DNA from: Polynucleobacter acidiphobus
Lineage (GTDB): Bacteria > Pseudomonadota > Gammaproteobacteria > Burkholderiales > Burkholderiaceae
Length of the DNA stretch: 64,000 nt
Direction: 5' to 3'
NCBI RefSeq assembly: GCF_003065385.1
Contig: NZ_CP023277.1
Span: 636,044 to 700,043 of the forward strand
Numbering within the stretch: position 1 is the stretch's first letter; every line of letters begins with the position of its first letter. Shown here in pieces: positions 55,073 through 63,547 of the stretch. The position numbers and the translations under genes are program-made. The notes under the pieces are model-generated. The model searched no databases, was not told the DNA's origin, and was given only the letters and a program-made list of their open reading frames with translations.

Positions 55073-56122
55073 ATGACCCTTAATGCATACAACGGACGCC
55101 TGACCTCACTCTCGCATGGAGGTGGCTGTGGCTGCAAAATTGCCCCCGGCGTCTTGAGTGATATCTTGCGAGCCTCACCCCTCAAAATGATTCCATCTGC
55201 TTTGTTGGCTGGCTCAGAAAATAATGAGGATGCAGCGGTTTATCAAATTAATGATCATCAGGCGATTGTGGCTACAACAGACTTCTTTATGCCAATCGTC
55301 GATGATCCCTTTGACTTTGGTCGAATCGCTGCCACTAATGCGATTTCAGATATTTATGCGATGGGTGCTCAGCCCTTATTTGCGCTCGCCTTGCTAGGTA
55401 TGCCAATCAATGTGTTACCCCTGGAGGTGATTCAGAAGATCATCGCGGGCGGCGAGTCAGTATGTCAATCAGCGGGGATTCCCATTGCTGGTGGGCATTC
55501 GATTGATACGGTTGAGCCTATCTATGGCTTGGTTGCGATTGGTATTGTTGATCCGGCCAACTTGAAGCGCAACAGCGGTGCAGAAGAGGGGGATGTAATC
55601 ATTTTGAGTAAACCCCTGGGGGTTGGTATTTTGAGTGCCGCTCTTAAGAAAGAGCGTTTATCAGCCAAGGGATATGAGTCAATGATTGCCTACACCACTC
55701 AGCTAAATCTGCCTGGTATAGCCCTCTCAAAGATGCCAGAAGTTCATGCCCTGACCGACGTCACGGGCTTTGGCTTGGCAGGGCATCTTTTGGAGATGAG
55801 TCGCGGGGCAAACCTGAGAGCCAATTTGAACTGGAGTGATATTCCACTCATTGCCGAGGCGGTGGAGTTTGTTAAAGAAGATATCTATACCGGCGCCTCA
55901 ACCCGAAATTGGCAAGCTTATGGTGGGGAGATTTCGTTTAGTTCAGATACACAACCCTGGCAACAGCATTTATTGACCGATCCACAAACCAGTGGTGGCT
56001 TACTGATTGCTTGTGCACCGGATGCCAAAGACCAGGTTCTGGGTTTGCTCCATCGCTCGGGATTTCATGAGGCGAGAGCAATTGGCCATTTTGGGGGCGG
56101 TCAAGGCCTTGCCATGACCTAG
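55073..56122 (+). CDS. selD: Selenide, water dikinase (selenophosphate synthase)
   Basis: A 349-residue enzyme that makes selenophosphate from selenide and ATP for selenocysteine or selenouridine synthesis. The N-terminal active-site loop GGGCGCKIAP carries Cys (not selenocysteine) and the essential Lys; TTDFFMPIVDDPFDFGRIAA is the ATP-binding block and TDPQTSGGLLI a later motif. Earlier in-frame starts lie within the previous gene; the ATG at 55073 gives the standard N-terminus. No selA, selB, selU or selC is in the window, so the user of selenophosphate is elsewhere. Confidence 0.93.
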   Translation: MTLNAYNGRLTSLSHGGGCGCKIAPGVLSDILRASPLKMIPSALLAGSENNEDAAVYQINDHQAIVATTDFFMPIVDDPFDFGRIAATNAISDIYAMGAQPLFALALLGMPINVLPLEVIQKIIAGGESVCQSAGIPIAGGHSIDTVEPIYGLVAIGIVDPANLKRNSGAEEGDVIILSKPLGVGILSAALKKERLSAKGYESMIAYTTQLNLPGIALSKMPEVHALTDVTGFGLAGHLLEMSRGANLRANLNWSDIPLIAEAVEFVKEDIYTGASTRNWQAYGGEISFSSDTQPWQQHLLTDPQTSGGLLIACAPDAKDQVLGLLHRSGFHEARAIGHFGGGQGLAMT

Positions 56123-56202
56123 AAATGAGTCTGGGCCTCGGTCTCACCAATTGCCATAAAACTGGCTACAATCAATATTCATTTGAAAGTAAAGGCCTCA
56201 CC

Positions 56203-56340
56203 ATGAAAAACCAGAGTTTTGCAGCGTGTTTTCAGTCCTTCATGCAAAGCATGATGGGTTCCCCAATGAAGCGGGGCGAATGGTTTTTGCAGCTGATGAT
56301 CGATAAGCGTGATGAGCGCTTGCGTAAAAAGATCTATTAA
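56203..56340 (+). CDS. Small basic protein downstream of selD, unknown
   Basis: A 45-residue protein: MKNQSFAACFQSFMQSMMGSP, then a charged helix QLMIDKRDERLRKKIY. A longer in-frame start at 56125 overlaps selD's tail and lacks a ribosome site; AAAGG precedes the ATG at 56203. No family recognised. The amphipathic, Met-rich start and basic end resemble small RNA- or membrane-binding peptides, but this is only a description. Confidence 0.5.
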   Translation: MKNQSFAACFQSFMQSMMGSPMKRGEWFLQLMIDKRDERLRKKIY

Positions 56341-56355
56341 TCGTGGTTTGATCGA

Positions 56356-56997
56356 ATGCGATCAATCGTGACTCGATGGGGCACACACTTAGCGGTGTGC
56401 CTTTTTATTTTCCCAATTAGTGCATCCGCAGCCGGTCTTGCGGATGTGGTTGGTGAAGGGCAGATTCGGTTTCTCAAAACCAAGCCTGATCCCAATTCCT
56501 ACACCTACGAATCAAAGGTCACCATCCTAGAGACCAGTCTTGATTCTGGCTTGGTACAAATCCAGACTTGCCACAAAAAATTGGATCCGATTCGCAAAGT
56601 GGTCATTTTGTTTAATAAAGATCGAATCCGAGATATTCAAGTTCGGACCATGGATGGTATTGCGATGGCCGAAGTCAAAGACAATCGCGTCACCCTCAGT
56701 GAGGTGCAAAAGGGTGGATCGATTTGCATTGATTTGCAGTCGAAGGCGTTGGACTCACTGGGTAACGGCCTCTATCAACTCAATGCTGGCCCTTTAATGC
56801 GCAGACTCTTTGATGGCTATTTACCCATGACCGCAAACATGAAGTTCTCTTGGCCAGACAAACTGCTCGCCGTTCAAGAAACCAAGCCAGCCACTCAAGA
56901 TGGAGTTGATATTAAGTCTGCTAATGATGGTCTAGAGATGGACTTGGTGTTTGCCGGAAAAATGACAGCGCAGATCCTACTCAAGCGCTCCGATTAA
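56356..56997 (+). CDS. Secreted protein of unknown function
   Basis: A 213-residue protein with a signal peptide (cleavage probably after ASA near residue 25). The mature part is beta-rich with three conserved-looking Cys sites absent except CHKK and CIDL, which could form one disulfide. I do not recognise the family. It is expected in the periplasm. It sits between the small protein gene and a convergent lipoprotein gene. Confidence 0.72.
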   Translation: MRSIVTRWGTHLAVCLFIFPISASAAGLADVVGEGQIRFLKTKPDPNSYTYESKVTILETSLDSGLVQIQTCHKKLDPIRKVVILFNKDRIRDIQVRTMDGIAMAEVKDNRVTLSEVQKGGSICIDLQSKALDSLGNGLYQLNAGPLMRRLFDGYLPMTANMKFSWPDKLLAVQETKPATQDGVDIKSANDGLEMDLVFAGKMTAQILLKRSD

Positions 56998-57000
56998 AGC

Positions 57001-57300
57001 CTAGAGCTTTTCACAGCGGTATTGCTCCGAGCCGATGGTTAAGCGCGATTCGCTCTGAATCAATTGCGCAATCGATGCCTTGACATCGCCAACCTTGCAG
57101 CTTTCATCAAAATAGCTGACTAGCCCGAGACTGCCACAAAAGCGCAGCTGCCGATCGCCAATCATCATGGTCGATTGCTGCAAGACCATGACTACTTTTT
57201 TGCTGGGGTCATTCTCGGGAATGCAGTTCCAGGTGGTGTAGTCGGCTTGACCGCATGCCGAAAGTGAAAGAACTAGGGGTAGAAAGTAAAAAACGCGCAT
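57001..57300 (-). CDS. Small putative lipoprotein
   Basis: A 99-residue protein with a signal peptide ending in the lipobox LSAC (LPLVLSLSACGQAD), so the mature form starts with a lipidated Cys about residue 16. The mature part has four further Cys (NCIPE, RFCGS, SCKVG, YRCEK), probably two disulfides. No family recognised. It is divergent from the DUF393 gene with a 35-base gap containing a perfect inverted repeat. Confidence 0.75.
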   Translation of the reverse strand: MRVFYFLPLVLSLSACGQADYTTWNCIPENDPSKKVVMVLQQSTMMIGDRQLRFCGSLGLVSYFDESCKVGDVKASIAQLIQSESRLTIGSEQYRCEKL

Positions 57301-57335
57301 TTACAGGACAATAGAAATTACATTCGATCTATTGT

Positions 57336-57746
57336 ATGAGTCAAACCTTATTGCCGCTGACCCTGTTCTATGATGGCGCCTGCCCACTGTGTCAGGCAGA
57401 GATTCTTTATCTGCAGACCCGCAATCAACAGCAATTACTTCAATTTGTCGATGTCAACAGCAGCGCATTCGACCCAGAGCGCGTTGGCGTTTCGTGCCAG
57501 GCTGCGCTTGATCAGATGGTTGGGCAAATTGAGGGGCAGGCCCCGATTCATGGCGTCCCTGTCTTTGCAGAGGCCTATCGGCGTGCCAATCTACCCATCT
57601 TAGCTTGGCTATTTTCAAGAAAATCTCTGAGACCCATTTTGAACCTAGGGTATCGGATCTTTGCAAAGAATCGTCATGCGATATCAGGTGCCATCGGACC
57701 CTTCGCATTAAAACTGGTCAAGCGGATGACTCAATCACCCCGGTGA
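57336..57746 (+). CDS. DCC-family (DUF393) thiol-disulfide oxidoreductase-like protein
   Basis: A 136-residue protein with the family motif FYDGACPLCQAEI near the start: a DxxCxxC thioredoxin-like active site. The rest has the helical DUF393 pattern (FAKNRHAIS). These proteins are presumed disulfide reductases or oxidases; the substrate is unknown. The ATG has no visible ribosome site and follows directly on the right arm of the inverted repeat CTATTGT. It overlaps the MOSC gene end by 16 bases. Confidence 0.8.
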   Translation: MSQTLLPLTLFYDGACPLCQAEILYLQTRNQQQLLQFVDVNSSAFDPERVGVSCQAALDQMVGQIEGQAPIHGVPVFAEAYRRANLPILAWLFSRKSLRPILNLGYRIFAKNRHAISGAIGPFALKLVKRMTQSPR

Positions 57747-58330
57747 AGTAGCGCAAGATTTTGTTGGCCGATTGAGCATTCGCGAGGCCCAGGAATAACC
57801 ATGACGGCATCGCCTGCTTGAATTCGTCCTTCTTGCAGTACGCGAAGGTACCAACCGCTGCGAGCGCCTTGGATCATGGCCTTAGCTGCTGTTGCAAGAC
57901 CGGTCTTCGCTGTGAACTTATAGCAGGGCTCGCGTAATTTCGTAACCGCGCATTCAATGGTACCAATGCGAAGGCGATCGCCAACGTAGACATCGTACTC
58001 ACTAAGACCACTAATGGTTAGGTTCTCACCCAAGTAGCCATGCTCTAAATGAATGGATTGGCCTTTGGACTCAGAGAGTAGCGAGGACCAAAAGGGATAA
58101 TGCTCTTGCGGATACATATAGAGGGCTTTTTCAGTCCCTCCATGCACTTGAGGATCGGCTTGCTCATCACCAACAATGCCGGTTGATATAACTTGAATCG
58201 TCCGGGGTTGAGTGATGGTGCTAATTGGAGTTTTGTTGATAGCTGATATGACCGTACGGAGGTCCTCTCCGTCACGAACCCACAAGGGTTTTGCCAGCCC
58301 AGCACTAATGGTTTCTAGACGAATTGCCAT
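57731..58330 (-). CDS. MOSC-domain protein (YiiM-like)
   Basis: A 199-residue MOSC-domain protein. VISTGIVGDEQADPQVHGG is the typical N-terminal segment, with His. REPCYKF holds the conserved Cys expected to bind molybdenum cofactor, and the end has the typical helical region. YiiM proteins reduce N-hydroxylated base analogues using the cofactor, so this gene adds to the molybdopterin theme of the window. It converges on the DUF393 gene. Confidence 0.83.
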   Translation of the reverse strand: MAIRLETISAGLAKPLWVRDGEDLRTVISAINKTPISTITQPRTIQVISTGIVGDEQADPQVHGGTEKALYMYPQEHYPFWSSLLSESKGQSIHLEHGYLGENLTISGLSEYDVYVGDRLRIGTIECAVTKLREPCYKFTAKTGLATAAKAMIQGARSGWYLRVLQEGRIQAGDAVMVIPGPRECSIGQQNLALLHRGD

Positions 58331-58385
58331 AACCCATTATGCCGAAGAAAGCCCCAAGCTCAAACTCGGGGCCATATGGATTCAT

Positions 58386-58523
58386 TTACTTCTTCTCGGC
58401 GCGAATCGATTGATCGCACTCGCGAATACTGTGGTTATAGCGCTGATGGTGATTATTTTTATCCAGCGATGCTTTGCAATCGGCGATGGAGTAGCGTACG
58501 TTCGCTTGACTGTAATTTGACAT
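58386..58523 (-). CDS. Small hypothetical protein, 45 residues
   Basis: A short gene with an ideal ribosome site (AAAGGAG, 58526-58533 on the complementary strand) just before its ATG. The hydrophilic product starts MSNYSQANVRYSIADCK and ends RAEKK, with two Cys. It is followed by the MOSC gene on the same strand. No family recognised. A hairpin and T-run (CAGGA-N4-TCCTG then GGCCTTTTTT on the complementary strand, 58547-58569) lies upstream of it. Confidence 0.6.
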   Translation of the reverse strand: MSNYSQANVRYSIADCKASLDKNNHHQRYNHSIRECDQSIRAEKK

Positions 58524-58546
58524 AAAGACTCCTTTATTGATTTATT

Positions 58547-58569
58547 AAAAAAGGCCAGGAAAAGTCCTG
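58547..58569 (-). terminator. Possible terminator on the complementary strand
   Basis: Read on the minus strand, CAGGA-CTTT-TCCTG forms a short stem followed by GGC and TTTTTT. It could end transcripts from the ChaN-like gene that run antisense across 58.6-58.9 kb. The stem is only five base pairs. Confidence 0.4.
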
Positions 58570-58628
58570 CGAAAGAAATATAGAGCCCTGTTCGTGAAAA
58601 TTCAAGGGCGATCGATTAAGATGAAACG

Positions 58629-58940
58629 ATGAACTGGTTAAAGAGGCTTCCCTCAGCGCGTCGAGAGCCCCCTGGCTTTGAGTGGGTCATCTTGCGCCAT
58701 ACGCCGAAGCTAATGTTCTATGGCACCAGCGTATTTGTTATACCGCTTGCCATTTTGCAATACGGAATAGAGCCCAGCGGATCATCTAAGCTCTGGGAGC
58801 TTTACTTAATAGCGGGACTCATCTTCTTCTGGACGATGCTTTTCACTGCCGCTTTATGTGCTTTCATTGTGTATTTAATGAAAGGCCCGGCATTTGTTGC
58901 TGATGCGTACTACTTGGAAGATTCGGATTTACCAAAATGA
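58629..58940 (+). CDS. Small two-helix membrane protein, unknown
   Basis: A 103-residue protein with two membrane helices (about residues 29-50 and 60-85), a basic N-terminus (KRLPSARREPPGFEW) and an acidic end (YYLEDSDLPK). No named family is recognised. It overlaps the end of the convergent ChaN-like gene by 31 bases. Confidence 0.7.
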   Translation: MNWLKRLPSARREPPGFEWVILRHTPKLMFYGTSVFVIPLAILQYGIEPSGSSKLWELYLIAGLIFFWTMLFTAALCAFIVYLMKGPAFVADAYYLEDSDLPK

Positions 58941-59773
58941 AGGGTAGCGCAGGGGTCGGCGCGCTCGATGCTGGGGGTAATCCAAACAAAATCATAGAGT
59001 TTGGCTAGCTCCGCTAGTGCTTTAGGGTTATGTCGATCCTCTTCAACAAAACCAACGCTCACCCGTTTTTTGGAGGGGTCAAGAGATCTTAAAACTTGGG
59101 GAACTCCATAATCATTGCGAATATGGCCATTACCGGCAAACAGAATCGCGGGGGAATGGCGCATCATGATCTGCGCCATGGAGATATCTGTTAAGCGCTG
59201 TACCCGAAACATGGGTTCTAAATACTGGGCGGGAAGCTTGCCACAATGCCCGTCGATCAAATCCTTCTCAAGACTGCGTTTTGCCTCACCTGTCAAAGCA
59301 CTTTTTTGGTAATCCGATTCCATTGCAGCTGGGATGGGCCCACCAGAGAAGATGGTTTTGGAAATTGAACGATCTAAATTAGAGCCATAGAGCGGGAATC
59401 CAGATACCCGAATCGCTTCAAATAGGGGTTGATAAAGCTTCCAAGGCCATGCCTTTGAGGAGAATCCTGCTTGCTCGAGAGACTGCAGAGTCGATCCAGT
59501 CCATCGGACCAATGGACCGTTGGGTAGATACTCAACAACCGCTACATATTTTTTGCTGGCAATTGCAGCAATCAATCGACCGCGTGCCTCGTGGTGATGG
59601 GGGTTATCGTGGAGCTCGCCAAGCAAAATATAGTTAGCGCTGATGAGCTCGGCAGTCAACTGATCTTGATTAATGGCGGTCTGACTACGAAGATCAATGA
59701 TTGGACTTGCCGTCGTAGCAATACTCACCAAAAGAAGGCAGCAGCCTAAATAAATTTTCTTAATGGCATTCAT
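58910..59773 (-). CDS. ChaN-like haem-binding/uptake protein
   Basis: A 287-residue secreted protein with signal peptide (cleavage near residue 22). The motif LLGELHDNPHHHEARGRL is the Cofac_haem_bdg (ChaN) signature, where the His-rich loop coordinates haem in a dimer. GNGHIRNDYGVPQVL is another family block. Roles in haem or iron uptake are inferred. It overlaps the upstream acetyltransferase gene by one base, on the same strand. Confidence 0.82.
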   Translation of the reverse strand: MNAIKKIYLGCCLLLVSIATTASPIIDLRSQTAINQDQLTAELISANYILLGELHDNPHHHEARGRLIAAIASKKYVAVVEYLPNGPLVRWTGSTLQSLEQAGFSSKAWPWKLYQPLFEAIRVSGFPLYGSNLDRSISKTIFSGGPIPAAMESDYQKSALTGEAKRSLEKDLIDGHCGKLPAQYLEPMFRVQRLTDISMAQIMMRHSPAILFAGNGHIRNDYGVPQVLRSLDPSKKRVSVGFVEEDRHNPKALAELAKLYDFVWITPSIERADPCATLHFGKSESSK

Positions 59774-60042
59774 TAAGAATATTTCTCGAGTGCAGCAAAA
59801 AAACGTTGCCCCATCGGCGATACAGGTTCATGCGGGACGCCGACTTTACCAGTAATGCGTTGGACCTCCTGCACCAGCTTACGACCAAAACCCATTAGCC
59901 GGTACATGGGTTGAACATAGATGTACTCAATATCACCGTTATTGGAATACCAGCAGTAAGCGATTGTGGTGTTTTGGTTCTTAATCCAAATCGTTTGCTG
60001 ATCAACTTCGATTGAATAGTCCATGGGGTTGACTAATTGCAT
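59773..60042 (-). CDS. GNAT-like acetyltransferase, short
   Basis: An 89-residue protein with the acetyl-CoA-binding pattern IEYIYVQPMYRLMGFGRKLV (residues about 40-60), where Gly-x-Gly binds the cofactor pyrophosphate. It covers only the core of a GNAT fold and could be a small or incomplete member. An in-frame Met at residue 7 is an alternative start. It is the first gene of a two-gene unit with the ChaN-like protein. Confidence 0.6.
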   Translation of the reverse strand: MQLVNPMDYSIEVDQQTIWIKNQNTTIAYCWYSNNGDIEYIYVQPMYRLMGFGRKLVQEVQRITGKVGVPHEPVSPMGQRFFAALEKYS

Positions 60043-60134
60043 TATTTCCTAAATCGCTTGTAGAATGAATCTTGATATTTTATGTTTAGTTTTGAATTCT
60101 AGTATTGCAAGCCTATTTGTATTTCCTAGCATTT

Positions 60135-60317
60135 ATGTACCGAATAATAAAAATCGACCCCGTCAAAGAGCTGGTCTACGTTGCAGACGAACCAAAAGGG
60201 AAATCCTTTGAGTTTTACTTCCCAAAGCTTAGTGACGCTGTTTTCATTGAGGAATACACCTTAAAAGTAATGAGTAGCGACGGTCGCTACAAAATTATCT
60301 CGCTGCTAGGCCGATAA
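60135..60317 (+). CDS. Small hypothetical protein
   Basis: A 60-residue protein starting MYRIIKIDPVKELVYVADEP, rich in beta-prone residues, with no membrane helix. It lies 8 bases upstream of the MEKHLA gene on the same strand and may be co-transcribed. The ribosome site is weak. No family recognised. Confidence 0.5.
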   Translation: MYRIIKIDPVKELVYVADEPKGKSFEFYFPKLSDAVFIEEYTLKVMSSDGRYKIISLLGR

Positions 60318-60325
60318 CGACCGGC

Positions 60326-60808
60326 ATGCCGTTCTCCCGCGTTGAGCCAGGTCTTGATAATCAATTTATGCCCATCGAGGCCCAGTTGATCTTGGATAGC
60401 TATGAGCATTTTTTAGGTAAGTCTTGCATTGAATTAACTAGTTCAACGAATGCAGCGCAAGTGCTTTATGAAGCCCCTTTTGCGGTGGTAGCGCACGATA
60501 CGCAAGCCGATCCAATCTTTGGCTACGCCAATCGCATAGCTCAGAATGTATTTGAAATGGCTTGGGCTGAAATCACATCGATTCCATCACGCCAATCGGC
60601 AGAGCCGGTCTTACAAGAAGAGCGCCAATCCTTATTGCAGCGCGTGCAACAGTTTGGTTTTATCGATGATTACTCCGGAATTCGGATATCCAAGACTGGC
60701 AAACGGTTTTGGATTCGTAATGCCACGGTCTGGAATTTAATCGACACGAATGGAGTACAGGTGGGTCAAGCCGCCCGATTTGATCACTGGGATTATTTGT
60801 CAGCCTAA
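60326..60808 (+). CDS. MEKHLA-domain (PAS-like) protein
   Basis: A 160-residue protein with a MEKHLA domain, a PAS-like ligand or signal-binding fold. VVAHDTQADPIFGYANRIAQNVFEM and GRRFWI-type KRFWIRNATVWNL are the recognisable blocks. Such proteins are found beside photolyase or cryptochrome genes in proteobacteria, as here. The role is unknown. It ends 4 bases overlapping the convergent photolyase gene. Confidence 0.75.
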   Translation: MPFSRVEPGLDNQFMPIEAQLILDSYEHFLGKSCIELTSSTNAAQVLYEAPFAVVAHDTQADPIFGYANRIAQNVFEMAWAEITSIPSRQSAEPVLQEERQSLLQRVQQFGFIDDYSGIRISKTGKRFWIRNATVWNLIDTNGVQVGQAARFDHWDYLSA

Positions 60809-62340
60809 AGATCGCGAAGCTCAGCGGCTTTATCTTGAATTGCCTGTTTGGTTTGATCGGTCATGCGCCCAAGATTGCGAACCTGCATGAGCATGCGCGG
60901 ATTCTTGCTCATGGCGCTCTCATGACGAATCAGAAAATCCCAATACAGCGTGGTAAATGGACAGGCATTAGGACCAGTGGATTGATCGGGATTAAAGACG
61001 CATTGCTTGCAATAGTTACTCATACGATCAATGTATTTGCCGGTTGCAATATAAGGCTTGCTTGCCATTAAACCTCCATCCGCAAACTGGCTCATGCCAA
61101 TGACATTGGGGAGCTCAACCCACTCAACGGCATCCACATACATACTCAGATACCACGCATGAATCTCCTTTGGCTTGACTCCAAGAAGTAGGGCGTAGAG
61201 ACCGGTAACCATGAGTCGTTGAATATGGTGTGCATAGCCTGTACGCAAACTCTGGGTAATGGTTTGCGACAGACAATGCATTGGGGTATTGCCGTCCCAG
61301 AAGAATGCCGGTAGAGCTTGATTGGCGTTTAACGCATTGAGTTCAAGATACTTTGGCATGTTCATCCAATAGATGCCGCGGACATATTCGCGCCAGCCTA
61401 AGATTTGACGAATAAAGCCCTCCACTGCAGCAATCGGCGCGCGACCCTGATGATAGGCTTTCTCTGCAGCAGTTACTACTTCTTGAGCCGATAGCAACTT
61501 GAGATTTAGGGCGCTTGCGATATGCGAATGAAATAACCACGGCTCATCAGTCCACATCGCGTCTTGGTACAGGCCAAACTCTGGAAGACGATTTTGAATA
61601 AAGTCATTCAAGACACGCAGAGCCTGTTGCCGATCGACCGGCCAGCCAAAGCCAGAAGTGCTTGCGGCGATCGAACCCGGATGAGATGCAAAGCGACTCT
61701 CAACCAGTTTGATCACCTCTTGGGTAATGTGATCGGGCTTTAGGCGTAATGGTGGCGGGATGGGTGGGGGACCCTCTTTGCCAAAGGAGGAGCGGTTTTC
61801 GGAATCAAAGTTCCATTCGCCACCAGTAGGGGAGTCCCCATCCATGAGGACGCTATGCTTTTTGCGAAGCTCGCGATACCAATACTCCAATCGCAGTTGC
61901 TTACGACCTTTGGCATGTTCAAAAAACTCCCGAACGGTCGAGAAAAAATACCGATCCTCACGGATTTCTAGTTCAATGCCGGTTTGCAAGGATAGCTGCT
62001 TGATTTTCTCGAGAACACGCCAATCCCCAGGGGCAGTCATGATCAAACGGTTCGGTTTAGATTGACCAGTGACCCTTAAAAGCTCACCCTCAAGCATTTG
62101 GGTATTGCTAGGATCATCGAGCTTGCTGTAATGCAAGACAACTTTTTCTTGACGTAACGACTCTGCAAAATGCCGCATCGCACTAACAAATAATGCAATA
62201 CGTTGCTTTGAAGACCAAATGTGGGTGGATTCTTCATCCACTTCTGCCATCCACACCGCATCTTGCTTAGGATCAAATCCATCAAACGCGCTCGCATCCC
62301 GATTGAGCTGGTCGCCAAGAACGAGGATTAGGTTTCGCAT
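60805..62340 (-). CDS. Iron-sulfur photolyase/cryptochrome (FeS-BCP, PhrB-like)
   Basis: A 511-residue protein of the FeS-BCP/CryPro group, iron-sulfur photolyases that repair (6-4) photoproducts using light and FAD. The N-terminal VLGDQLNRDASAFDGFD starts the antenna domain. The FAD-binding half has RTGYAHHIQRLM and DGGLMASKPYIATGKYI. Cysteines CKQC, a third 13 residues later (ACPF), and an earlier Cys in MHCLSQ match the four cluster ligands of PhrB in spacing. A perfect inverted repeat is upstream. Confidence 0.88.
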   Translation of the reverse strand: MRNLILVLGDQLNRDASAFDGFDPKQDAVWMAEVDEESTHIWSSKQRIALFVSAMRHFAESLRQEKVVLHYSKLDDPSNTQMLEGELLRVTGQSKPNRLIMTAPGDWRVLEKIKQLSLQTGIELEIREDRYFFSTVREFFEHAKGRKQLRLEYWYRELRKKHSVLMDGDSPTGGEWNFDSENRSSFGKEGPPPIPPPLRLKPDHITQEVIKLVESRFASHPGSIAASTSGFGWPVDRQQALRVLNDFIQNRLPEFGLYQDAMWTDEPWLFHSHIASALNLKLLSAQEVVTAAEKAYHQGRAPIAAVEGFIRQILGWREYVRGIYWMNMPKYLELNALNANQALPAFFWDGNTPMHCLSQTITQSLRTGYAHHIQRLMVTGLYALLLGVKPKEIHAWYLSMYVDAVEWVELPNVIGMSQFADGGLMASKPYIATGKYIDRMSNYCKQCVFNPDQSTGPNACPFTTLYWDFLIRHESAMSKNPRMLMQVRNLGRMTDQTKQAIQDKAAELRDL

Positions 62341-62370
62341 GACTTAGGAACCATAGACATTGAGGTGCGA

Positions 62371-62386
62371 TTGATCATGAGATCAA
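62371..62386. promoter_or_regulatory. Perfect inverted repeat in the photolyase/methyltransferase divergent region
   Basis: TTGATC-ATGA-GATCAA is a perfect 6+4+6 palindrome, 30 bases before the photolyase start and 36 before the methyltransferase start. It looks like a regulator operator, possibly light- or stress-linked. It is not an FNR site, since the two half-sites are 6 bases apart instead of 4. Confidence 0.5.
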
Positions 62387-62422
62387 TTATCCTTGAAAGA
62401 TTGATAACTTATTGTTAATGCC

Positions 62423-63055
62423 ATGACGAGTATTGATTTCAGTAAAGATGCAGCCCAATTCTGGGATAAACGTTTTTCTCAGTCCGAGTATGTGTTTGGT
62501 AGAGAGCCAAATGCCTATTTAAAGATTCAGGCATCAAAGTATGTGAAGCCTGGTGCTAATGCCCTATGTGTCGCTGATGGTGAGGGGCGTAATAGTGTGT
62601 GGTTAGCAAAGCAGGGAATGACGGTGGAGGCCTTTGATATATCGCCGGTAGCGGTAGAAAAAGCAAAGGAGTTAGCAAAACACGAACAAGTATCGGTTGC
62701 CTTCAGTATTGCCAGTACCCATTCTTGGGAATGGAAACCCGAGCACTACGATTTGATCGCAGCTATTTTTATTCAGTTTGCAACCCCCAATATGCGCGTT
62801 GATCTATTTGCCCAAATGCGCGATTCCTTAAAACCCGGCGGATATTTAATCCTTCAAGGCTATACGCCCAAGCAATTGGATTACAAGACTGGTGGCCCAC
62901 CGAGCATTGACCACCTTTACACCACTGAATTAATTCAGGACCTCTTAAGAGGGATGGAGATCTGCGATTGGCAAGAATACGAAGCGGAAATCCATGAGGG
63001 TGAGGGGCACCGTGGAATGTCCGCTCTCATGGGCGTCGTCGCTCGCAAACGCTAA
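62423..63055 (+). CDS. SAM-dependent methyltransferase (TehB-like)
   Basis: A 210-residue class I methyltransferase. FWDKRFSQSEYVFGREPNAYL and the S-adenosylmethionine loop ALCVADGEGRNSVWLAKQG are clear, followed by VEAFDISPVAVEKA. It resembles TehB/thiopurine-type methyltransferases of metalloids or small molecules. Substrate unknown. It converges on trxC. Confidence 0.83.
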   Translation: MTSIDFSKDAAQFWDKRFSQSEYVFGREPNAYLKIQASKYVKPGANALCVADGEGRNSVWLAKQGMTVEAFDISPVAVEKAKELAKHEQVSVAFSIASTHSWEWKPEHYDLIAAIFIQFATPNMRVDLFAQMRDSLKPGGYLILQGYTPKQLDYKTGGPPSIDHLYTTELIQDLLRGMEICDWQEYEAEIHEGEGHRGMSALMGVVARKR

Positions 63056-63059
63056 GGTC

Positions 63060-63485
63060 TCACACGGTCAATTGCTGTTGGATATAGCGATCCAGATCTC
63101 CATGCCCTAGTGCGCCACTGACTCGATTCGTTTCTTTTCCACCCTTAAAGAATGCGAGGGTGGGGATAGATCGGATCCCAAACTGAGCAGCAATACCCTG
63201 TTCCTCCTCGGTATTGAGTTTCACAAACAAAACTTGATTGGTGTATTTTTTAGCAAGCTGATTGAAGGTGGGCGCAAACATTTTGCAAGGCCCACACCAT
63301 GGTGCCCAGAAATCCACGATAACGGGTATCTGAGTTTGTTGAATTAGCTCCCCAAAGTCACCTGTATTCGCCTCGATCGGTGCGGAGAAGAGGTCGTGCT
63401 GGCAACTACCGCAAATCGGCTTGCTAGCCACTTTTTCAGGGGATAAGCGGTTTAATTTGTTACATGACGGGCATTGAATCAGCAT
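63060..63485 (-). CDS. trxC: Thioredoxin 2
   Basis: A 141-residue thioredoxin with an N-terminal zinc ribbon (CPSC and CGSC) and the active site WAPWCGPCK near residue 70. TrxC reduces disulfides in the cytoplasm and its expression is linked to oxidative stress. The start is ATG at 63485. The gene is convergent with the methyltransferase. Confidence 0.93.
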   Translation of the reverse strand: MLIQCPSCNKLNRLSPEKVASKPICGSCQHDLFSAPIEANTGDFGELIQQTQIPVIVDFWAPWCGPCKMFAPTFNQLAKKYTNQVLFVKLNTEEEQGIAAQFGIRSIPTLAFFKGGKETNRVSGALGHGDLDRYIQQQLTV

Positions 63486-63547
63486 TTAGTTTGCTCCCCA
63501 ATCAGAAAGAATCAGCAAATTTTTCTAAAGAGTGCTAGGATTATTCC

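Noticed and set aside
62371..62386. Palindrome as an FNR site
   Set aside because: TTGAT and ATCAA are separated by 6 bases rather than the 4 FNR needs; it was listed as an unknown operator instead.
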